NCBI GenBank assembly: GCA_051155755.1
Contig: DAXETY010000156.1
Span: 1 to 11,251 of the forward strand
DNA from: DAXETY01 sp051155755
GTDB lineage: Bacteria > Desulfobacterota > Desulfobacteria > Desulfobacterales > SG8-13
Direction of reading: 5' to 3'
DNA length: 11,251 nt
In this document: piece by piece, positions 5,581 through 11,251 of the stretch
Numbering within the stretch: the stretch's first letter is position 1
Layout: each line of letters starts with the position of its first letter
Position numbers and translations under genes: made by a program
Notes under the pieces: model-generated
What the model was told of the DNA's origin: nothing
The model's database searches: none
Seen by the model: only the letters and a program-made list of their open reading frames with translations

Positions 5581-7161
5581 TTGAAGAAGTTTTCCTGGAA
5601 ATCGATCCTGATCCTGGTGGTTTTGACCCTGGCGGTGGTGTATCTGCTGCCGACCTTGCAGCCCGGTTTGTGGCCCCATAAACAAATCAATCTCGGCCTC
5701 GACCTGCAGGGTGGAATGCATCTGGTGCTGGAAGTTCAAACCGACAGAGCCCTTCAGAACACCATCGAGAGAATCGCCCAGGAGCTTCGCGGGCTGCTGA
5801 AAGAAGAACGCATCCGCTACCGCGGGTTGGACGTCGTGGCGGGCAACCACATCGATCTGCTGCTATCCGAGAAACAAAGTTTCGAGGCACTGAACACCCT
5901 GTTGGAACGGGAATTCGGCCAGTTGGACATTCAGTCCGCAATCGACGGCAATGAAAACGTCGCGGTGCAAATCCGACTGCCGGAAGAGGAAGCCGAACAC
6001 ACCCGGGACATGGCGGTGCGACAGGCGCTGGAGACCATTCGCAACCGCATCGACCAGTTCGGCGTCAGTGAACCGGACATCCGGCGTCAGGGCGAAAATC
6101 GAATCCTGGTGCAGCTGCCGGGCATCCAGGACACCCAGCGGGCCAAAGACCTCATCGGCAAGACCGCCCTGCTGGAATTCAAGCTGGTGGACGAAGAACA
6201 AGACGTCAACGCCGCCCTCCAGGGGGAGATGCCCCAGGGCAGCGAAATTCTCTACGCCTACGAAATCGACCCGGGGACCGGTCAGAAAATGCGCCAGGTA
6301 CCCTACCTGCTGCGCAAACGCACCCTGCTGACCGGCGCCAACTTGACCGATGCCCGGGTTCAAATCGACAGCCAGTACAACGAGCCCTACGTCTCGCTGT
6401 CTTTCGATCGCAAAGGCGCGCGGATTTTTGAAAAGGTCACCGAAGAAAACGTCCGCAAACGCCTGGCCATCGTCCTCGACGACCGGGTGTATTCGGCACC
6501 GGTCATTCAGGAAAAAATCGGCGGCGGCCAGGCCCGCATCACCGGCAACTTCAGCACCGAAGAGGCCAATGACCTGGCGATCGCCCTGCGTGCCGGCGCC
6601 CTGCCCGCCCCGGTCGATATACTGGAAGAACGCACGGTCGGACCATCGCTGGGAACCGACTCCATCCGCAAGGGACTGCTGAGCATGTTGATCGGCGGAG
6701 CGCTGGTGGTGCTGTTCATGGTCATCTATTACAGCGCTGCCGGCCTGATTGCCGATATTGCCCTGATTTTGAACATTGTCCTGATCGCGGGGGGACTGGC
6801 CGCCTTCCAGGCGACCTTGACCCTGCCGGGCATTGCCGGGATCATTCTGACCATCGGTATGGCGGTGGATGCCAACGTATTGATATTCGAAAGAATCCGA
6901 GAGGAACTTAACCTCGGCAAGACCTTTCGCTCGGCGGTGGAGGCCGGCTACGAACGGGCCACCCTGACCATTCTGGATGCCAACGTTACCACCTTGATCG
7001 CCGCCCTGGTTCTCTTCCAGTTCGGTACCGGGCCGGTGAAAGGATTCGCGGTGACCCTGAGTCTGGGCGTGATCGCCAGCCTGTTCACCGCCTTGATCGT
7101 CACGCGGCAGATATTCGATTTTCTGTTGATTCAGCGGGGGATGAAAAAAATTCGCATCTGA
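5581..7161 (+). CDS. secD: Protein translocase subunit SecD
   Basis: SecD works with SecF as a proton-driven RND-type factor that pulls translocating proteins out of SecYEG on the periplasmic side. From the TTG start it has 526 residues, shorter than the E. coli protein but normal for many other bacteria. TM1 is at about 7-24, followed by INLGLDLQGGMHL (36-48), the first conserved motif. The large periplasmic domain (about 50-360) includes GKTALLEFKLV (193-203) and ends near LRAGALPAPV (336-345). Five further membrane segments span about 366-512. GMAVDANVLIFERIREE (426-442) carries D430, corresponding to the proton-relay aspartate. An in-frame GTG at 5464 would add 39 arginine- and proline-rich residues, but it has no ribosome binding site. 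The gene is 173 bp from yajC, and a hairpin lies in that gap. Confidence 0.98.
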   Translation: MKKFSWKSILILVVLTLAVVYLLPTLQPGLWPHKQINLGLDLQGGMHLVLEVQTDRALQNTIERIAQELRGLLKEERIRYRGLDVVAGNHIDLLLSEKQSFEALNTLLEREFGQLDIQSAIDGNENVAVQIRLPEEEAEHTRDMAVRQALETIRNRIDQFGVSEPDIRRQGENRILVQLPGIQDTQRAKDLIGKTALLEFKLVDEEQDVNAALQGEMPQGSEILYAYEIDPGTGQKMRQVPYLLRKRTLLTGANLTDARVQIDSQYNEPYVSLSFDRKGARIFEKVTEENVRKRLAIVLDDRVYSAPVIQEKIGGGQARITGNFSTEEANDLAIALRAGALPAPVDILEERTVGPSLGTDSIRKGLLSMLIGGALVVLFMVIYYSAAGLIADIALILNIVLIAGGLAAFQATLTLPGIAGIILTIGMAVDANVLIFERIREELNLGKTFRSAVEAGYERATLTILDANVTTLIAALVLFQFGTGPVKGFAVTLSLGVIASLFTALIVTRQIFDFLLIQRGMKKIRI

Positions 7162-7220
7162 CCGGTGCCCGTAAAGAAATGGCCTTTTTCCCGCTGAGCT
7201 GCGCCGCCGGCAGCATAAAT

Positions 7221-7232
7221 TGAAAATTTTCA
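7221..7232. promoter_or_regulatory. 12-bp palindrome before the secF ribosome binding site
   Basis: TGAAAATTTTCA is a perfect inverted repeat without spacer, two bases before AAGGA (7235-7239) of secF. As DNA it could be an operator. As RNA it cannot form a stable hairpin on its own. The rest of the 87-bp secD-secF gap shows nothing clear. Confidence 0.3.
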
Positions 7233-7248
7233 GTAAGGATCTCAATCC

Positions 7249-8292
7249 ATGCAGTTTATCAAGCCCGACGTCAACATCAACTTTATCGGCGTGCGAAAAT
7301 TTGCTTACATGGTATCCTTGGCCATGCTTCTGATCACCGTCGCAACGTTGATCATCCACGGCGGTCCCCGGTACGGCATTGATTTTTCGGGCGGCACGGT
7401 GATCCAGGTTCGATTCGACAAGCCGATTTCCATCAATGCCGTCAAAGCGGGACTGGCGGCCGCCGACATCGAGAACCCCTCGGTGCAGACCTTTGGTGAC
7501 CGCAGCGACAACGAGTTTTTGATCCGCACCGATCGGATCAGCGAATCCTCGGAAGGCTATCTTTCCGATCTAAAACAGAAGCTGGAGACCGCCACCGGCA
7601 GCTCGGCGGACATCCGGCGGGTTGAAATGGTCGGCCCCCAGGTCGGCCGCGATCTGCGCGAAAAAGCCCTGATGGCGATTTTTTATGCCCTGCTTTTTAT
7701 CACCGTTTACATTTCCGGCCGTTTCGAATTGAAATGGGTTTTGAGCGGAATCATGGCGGCCGCTCTGGCCGGAGCGCTGTATTTCTTTAAATTGTTTGCC
7801 GTCAGCGTGCCCTTTCTGATCGCCGCCGCCCTGATCGTGGCACTGCTGTTGTTCTGGTTTCTGGAGCTGAAATATGCCATGGGCGCCATCGTGGCCCTGA
7901 TCCACGACGTGGCGATCACGGTGGGGGTTTTTTCCCTGTTCGGCAAGGAGTTCACCCTGCCGATCATCGCAGCGCTGCTGACCATCATCGGTTACTCGCT
8001 CAACGACACCATCATTGTTTTCGACCGGATTCGGGAAAACCTGCGCAAACATCACCGCCATCCGCTGGAGTTCATCATCAACCGCAGTGTCAACGAGACA
8101 CTCAGCCGCACGATATTGACCTCGGGTACGACGTTGATTGTGCTGCTGGCGTTGTTCCTGCTCGGCGGCGGTATCATCCACGACTTTGCATTTGCATTGA
8201 TCGTGGGCATCCTCGTGGGGACCTACTCCTCGGTCTTCGTGGCCAGTCCGATTCTGCTGGCCTGGCAGGCACGCAAAAAAAGCACCGCCTGA
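7249..8292 (+). CDS. secF: Protein translocase subunit SecF with an extra membrane hairpin
   Basis: SecF partners SecD in the proton-driven export complex of the inner membrane. The ATG start has AAGGA nine bases upstream. The 347 residues show TM1 (about 17-36), the family motif YGIDFSGGT (42-50), a periplasmic domain, VGPQVGRDLREKAL (128-141), TM2 (about 139-156), the late motif SLNDTIIVFDRIREN (250-264) and the last two segments (about 287-306 and 311-337). Unusually, about 46 residues (163-208) separate GRFELK (157-162) from YAMGAIVALIHDV (209-221). In E. coli SecF the equivalent RFEWR and AAGVVIALVHDV parts are nearly adjacent. The insert holds two hydrophobic stretches (about 164-181 and 187-205) and ends in LELK, resembling FELK. 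This predicts eight spans. It may be a lineage trait of relatives rather than unique to this genome. Confidence 0.97.
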   Translation: MQFIKPDVNINFIGVRKFAYMVSLAMLLITVATLIIHGGPRYGIDFSGGTVIQVRFDKPISINAVKAGLAAADIENPSVQTFGDRSDNEFLIRTDRISESSEGYLSDLKQKLETATGSSADIRRVEMVGPQVGRDLREKALMAIFYALLFITVYISGRFELKWVLSGIMAAALAGALYFFKLFAVSVPFLIAAALIVALLLFWFLELKYAMGAIVALIHDVAITVGVFSLFGKEFTLPIIAALLTIIGYSLNDTIIVFDRIRENLRKHHRHPLEFIINRSVNETLSRTILTSGTTLIVLLALFLLGGGIIHDFAFALIVGILVGTYSSVFVASPILLAWQARKKSTA

Positions 8293-8303
8293 AGCCTCGA
8301 TCC

Positions 8304-9434
8304 ATGTGCGCAGCTGCAGAGCCTACGGCATCCTTGCTTCCCTGGTTTCAACTGAAGCAAGTTCCCGGCGTCGGTAACCACCTTTACAAGCGTTTGCTGC
8401 AACGTTTCGGATCGCCGCAGCAGGTCCTAAGCGCTTCAGAGGAAGCCCTGCAGCAGGTCGAGGGCATCTCACCGAAACTGGTCCGCCGCATCCGTTCCCG
8501 GCCGCCGTCGGAGCCGATTCAGCGGGAAATCGAGTTGGCCCGACGCCATCGCATCCGCATCGTTACCTTTTCAAATGCCGAATATCCGGCCCTGCTGCGA
8601 GAGATTCCGGATCCGCCGCCCCTGCTGTATGTCAAGGGACGACTGATTCCGGACGCCGGTTGCCTGTCGATCGTCGGCTCCCGTATGGCGACCGCCTACG
8701 GAAAGTCCATCGCCTTCCGATTTGCCGGTGAACTCACCGCCTGCGGCCTTACCGTGGTGAGCGGAATGGCGCGCGGCATCGACACGGCCGCCCATCGCGG
8801 GGCCCTGGCCGGCGGCGGCAGCACGGTCGCCGTGCTCGGCAGCGGATTGCTGCGGGTCTATCCGGCCGAAAACCGCCGGCTGTTTGGGGAAATTTCCGAA
8901 TCCGGCGCGGTCGTCAGTGAATTTTCCCTGCAAACCGGTCCCGATGCACACAATTTTCCGGTTCGCAATCGCATTATCAGCGGTATATCCCTGGGAACGC
9001 TGGTGGTGGAAGCGGCGAAAAAAAGCGGCTCTTTAATCACCGCCCGGCTGGCAGCCGAACAAAACCGGGAAGTGTTCGCCGTTCCGGGCAGCGTGCACTC
9101 TTTTAAAAGCGCCGGGACCCATAAACTGATTCAGCAGGGCGCCAAACTGGTGGGAGCGCTTCCGGACATCCTGGAGGAGATACCACTGGCCGCCCGGGGG
9201 GCCGGGGTGGCTTCCGCCGGGAAAACCGACGAATCGCCGGATCCGTTCGCATTGACCGACGAGGAGCGACAGGTGCTCGCCGCCCTTGACGTCTATCCGC
9301 TGCACATCGACGATCTGCAGCAGGCTACCGGTATGGACCCGGGACGGCTGGCAGCGTGCCTGCTGCGGCTCGAACTCAAGCACCGGGTCGGCCAGACCCC
9401 TGGAAAGCGATTTTACCTGGTTGACGAAAAATGA
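8304..9434 (+). CDS. dprA: DNA-processing protein DprA
   Basis: DprA (Smf) binds incoming single-stranded DNA during transformation and loads RecA on it. It is widely kept even in bacteria not known to be competent. The 376 residues contain an N-terminal helix-hairpin-helix/SAM-like region (about 12-65, with VPGVGNHLY) and YPALLREIPDPPPLLYVKG (94-112). The Rossmann-like core (about 118-290) has IVGSRMAT, VVSGMARGIDTAAH (151-164), NFPVRNRIISG (217-227) and KKSGSLITA (239-247). A C-terminal winged-helix domain (about 316-374) follows. The ATG lies only 11 bp after the secF stop, without a clear Shine-Dalgarno, so it probably depends on coupling to secF translation. No frameshift or missing motif is seen. 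Confidence 0.97.
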   Translation: MCAAAEPTASLLPWFQLKQVPGVGNHLYKRLLQRFGSPQQVLSASEEALQQVEGISPKLVRRIRSRPPSEPIQREIELARRHRIRIVTFSNAEYPALLREIPDPPPLLYVKGRLIPDAGCLSIVGSRMATAYGKSIAFRFAGELTACGLTVVSGMARGIDTAAHRGALAGGGSTVAVLGSGLLRVYPAENRRLFGEISESGAVVSEFSLQTGPDAHNFPVRNRIISGISLGTLVVEAAKKSGSLITARLAAEQNREVFAVPGSVHSFKSAGTHKLIQQGAKLVGALPDILEEIPLAARGAGVASAGKTDESPDPFALTDEERQVLAALDVYPLHIDDLQQATGMDPGRLAACLLRLELKHRVGQTPGKRFYLVDEK

Positions 9435-9501
9435 TCGCGGATTACTGTTTGCAGTTGAAATCGAACATTCGAATCCGAACCGCATCCACATGGCTGCTTT
9501 C

Positions 9502-9515
9502 GCCGCTGCTGCGGC
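9502..9515 (+). promoter_or_regulatory. Small hairpin before the topA ribosome binding site
   Basis: GCCGC-TGCT-GCGGC is a perfect 5-bp stem in the 96-bp gap between dprA and topA. It ends just before GAGGTG (9520-9525), the topA Shine-Dalgarno. No T-run follows, so it is not a terminator. A role in topA translation is possible but unproven. Confidence 0.3.
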
Positions 9516-9530
9516 CGTAGAGGTGATATT

Positions 9531-11251
9531 GTGACAAAACCGCTGCTCGTAGTCGAGTCGCCCACCAAAGTCAAAACGATTCAAAAGTACCTGGGCAAGG
9601 ATTTTAACATTGCGGCCACGGTGGGTCACTTGAAGGATCTGCCCGCCAAGGAAATGGGGATCGACGTCGAACACGGATTCAAACCGAATTACCGATCGAT
9701 CCCCGGCAAGCAAAAAGTGATCAAAAACCTGCGCCGTTCCGCCGGCGAAGCCGAGGAAATCTATCTGGCGCCCGATCCGGACCGGGAAGGTGAAGCCATT
9801 GCCTGGCATGCCGCTGAAATCCTCAAAAAACAGGGCCGCCGTTTCCACCGGGTCCTGTTCCACGAGCTGACGGAAAACGCCATCAAAGAAGCCATCGCCG
9901 CTCCCGGTAAATTGGATCGCAACAAGTACGACGCCCAGCAAACCCGTCGGATTTTGGATCGACTGGTGGGATACCAGATTTCCCCGCTGCTCTGGCGCAA
10001 GGTCAAAGGGGGTTTGAGTGCGGGCCGGGTCCAGTCGGTGGCCCTGAGAATCATATGCGAGCGCGAGCGGGCGATCATGGCCTTCGATCCGGAAGAGTAC
10101 TGGTCGATCACCGCCCACCTCGAAGGACAGGAGCCGCCAACCTTCTCCGCCAAGCTGGTTAAAAAACAGGGCAAAAAAATTCATATCCCCGATGAGCAGG
10201 CGGCGCTTGCGATTCAGAACGAACTCGCCGGAGAAAAGACCGAGCGGTTCGTGGTCGACAAGGTTCAAAAGAAAACCACGCGCCGCAATCCGCTGCCGCC
10301 GTTTACCACCAGCAAACTGCAGCAGGAAGCCATCCGCAAGCTGCGGTTTTCGGCAAAAAAAACCATGGTCGTTGCCCAGCAGCTCTATGAGGGCGTCGAA
10401 CTCGGCCCCGGGGAATCGGTCGGGTTGATCACCTATATGCGCACCGATTCGACCCGAATTTCCAAAGAGGCCGCCAACGAAGCACTGCAATTGATCCACG
10501 AGCAATACGGCGCCGATTTCGCCATGGACAAACCCCGCTTTTTCAAGAACAAGAAAAAAGTCCAGGATGCCCACGAAGCCATCCGCCCGACCTCGGTGCA
10601 CAACACGCCGGAGAAAATCGCCGCCCACCTTTCCGGTGAACAACTGGCCTTGTATCGGCTGATCTGGCAGCGTTTTGTGGCTTCCCAGATGCAGCCGGCC
10701 CTGATCAACAACGTGTCGGTTTCCATCAAAGCCGGTGCGTACACGTTTCACGCCAGCGGATCGACCATCAAGTTTCCCGGTTTTATGAAACTCTACCTGA
10801 GTGCCGATGATGAGGATTCCGACCGTGAAAAAAGCGGTTTGAATCTGCCGGAGCTGGCCGGCGGCATGATTCTGAATTTGAACAAACTGGAACCGAAACA
10901 GCATTTTACCCAGCCGCCGCCGCGTTTTTCGGAAGCTTCGCTGGTGAAAGAACTGGAAGAAAACGGCATCGGTCGACCGAGCACCTATGCCGCGATTCTT
11001 TCCACCATCCGTGACAAAGGCTATGTGGAACTGGTCAAGGGCTATTTTCATCCCAACGAATTGGGCTTTATCGTCAACGATTTGCTGGTGGAAAACTTTC
11101 CGGAAATTTTCGACGTCGAATTCACCGCCCGCATGGAAGACGACCTGGACCGGGTGGAATCGGCCGAAATCGGCGCGCTCGAGATTTTAAATCGATTTTA
11201 TCAGCCGTTTCAGTCGAAGCTGGAAGCGGCCGGCGACAACATGCTCAGTGT
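9531..11251 (+). CDS. topA: DNA topoisomerase I (partial, cut by the window end)
   Basis: This type IA topoisomerase relaxes negative supercoils through a transient 5'-phosphotyrosine link. The GTG start at 9531 has GAGGTG (9520-9525) five bases upstream, and the frame stays open for 573 codons to the window edge. The TOPRIM domain begins LLVVESPTK with E9 and includes DPDREGEAIAWH (82-93), the acidic metal-binding triad. SAGRVQSVALRI (163-174) follows. The active-site tyrosine is Y302 in GLITYMRTDSTRIS, with R304 matching the arginine next to the E. coli catalytic tyrosine. GIGRPSTYA is at 479-487. The missing part should hold the end of the core and any C-terminal zinc ribbons. The dprA-topA order is common across bacteria. 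The 96-bp gap before it leaves room for a private promoter, though none is obvious. Confidence 0.98.
   Translation, partial: MTKPLLVVESPTKVKTIQKYLGKDFNIAATVGHLKDLPAKEMGIDVEHGFKPNYRSIPGKQKVIKNLRRSAGEAEEIYLAPDPDREGEAIAWHAAEILKKQGRRFHRVLFHELTENAIKEAIAAPGKLDRNKYDAQQTRRILDRLVGYQISPLLWRKVKGGLSAGRVQSVALRIICERERAIMAFDPEEYWSITAHLEGQEPPTFSAKLVKKQGKKIHIPDEQAALAIQNELAGEKTERFVVDKVQKKTTRRNPLPPFTTSKLQQEAIRKLRFSAKKTMVVAQQLYEGVELGPGESVGLITYMRTDSTRISKEAANEALQLIHEQYGADFAMDKPRFFKNKKKVQDAHEAIRPTSVHNTPEKIAAHLSGEQLALYRLIWQRFVASQMQPALINNVSVSIKAGAYTFHASGSTIKFPGFMKLYLSADDEDSDREKSGLNLPELAGGMILNLNKLEPKQHFTQPPPRFSEASLVKELEENGIGRPSTYAAILSTIRDKGYVELVKGYFHPNELGFIVNDLLVENFPEIFDVEFTARMEDDLDRVESAEIGALEILNRFYQPFQSKLEAAGDNMLS

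Noticed and set aside
5863..7359. A 498-codon minus-strand frame opposite secD
   Set aside because: It is rich in Gln, Gly, Asp and His with no recognisable motif, and lies fully antisense to conserved SecD motifs.
9033..11051. A 672-codon open frame on the minus strand opposite topA and the end of dprA
   Set aside because: The plus strand encodes TOPRIM and active-site tyrosine motifs over the same range. The antisense protein shows no domain, so it is a shadow frame.

Overview
The window looks like a chromosomal housekeeping segment from a Gram-negative, moderately GC-rich bacterium. The closest fit is a sulfate-reducing-type deltaproteobacterium (Desulfobacterota). That placement is an inference from protein flavour (the LeuS insertion with Cys/His residues, the glycine-rich start of YajC, the short RNase E/G without a scaffold tail) and from the short degenerate tandem repeats at the left edge. 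No species can be named from sequence alone. I see no phage, transposon, CRISPR, tRNA or rRNA features, and no sign of a mobile accessory island.

Layout. Positions 1-225 are non-coding and packed with short tandem repeats of 7, 8 and 9 bp arranged in the order A-B-C-D-C-B. They abut the stop codon of leuS (leucyl-tRNA synthetase), which runs leftward from 2829 to 226. A 460-bp divergent intergenic region (2830-3289) holds an AT-rich core with candidate promoters facing both ways, a direct repeat spaced by one helical turn, and a long leader for the next gene. The rightward gene rng (RNase E/G, 3290-4750) follows. After a 309-bp gap with a good sigma70-like promoter comes a rightward cluster: yajC (TTG start, 5060), secD (TTG start, 5581), secF (7249), dprA (8304) and topA (GTG start, 9531, cut off by the window end).

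How the genes work together. YajC, SecD and SecF form the accessory complex of the SecYEG translocon and use the proton motive force to complete protein export. DprA loads RecA on incoming single-stranded DNA, and TopA relaxes negative supercoils. These two form a separate DNA-handling pair that appears to be co-transcribed with the export genes. LeuS and RNase E/G provide translation and RNA turnover functions.

Most notable observations. (1) SecF carries an extra block of about 46 residues containing two hydrophobic segments, bounded by similar FELK/LELK motifs, which suggests duplication of a membrane hairpin and eight rather than six membrane spans. (2) The repeat mosaic after leuS. (3) A strong composite hairpin just before the secD ribosome binding site. 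(4) A long rng leader with a small reading frame whose stop overlaps the rng start (ATGA). No clearly new multi-gene system is visible here.
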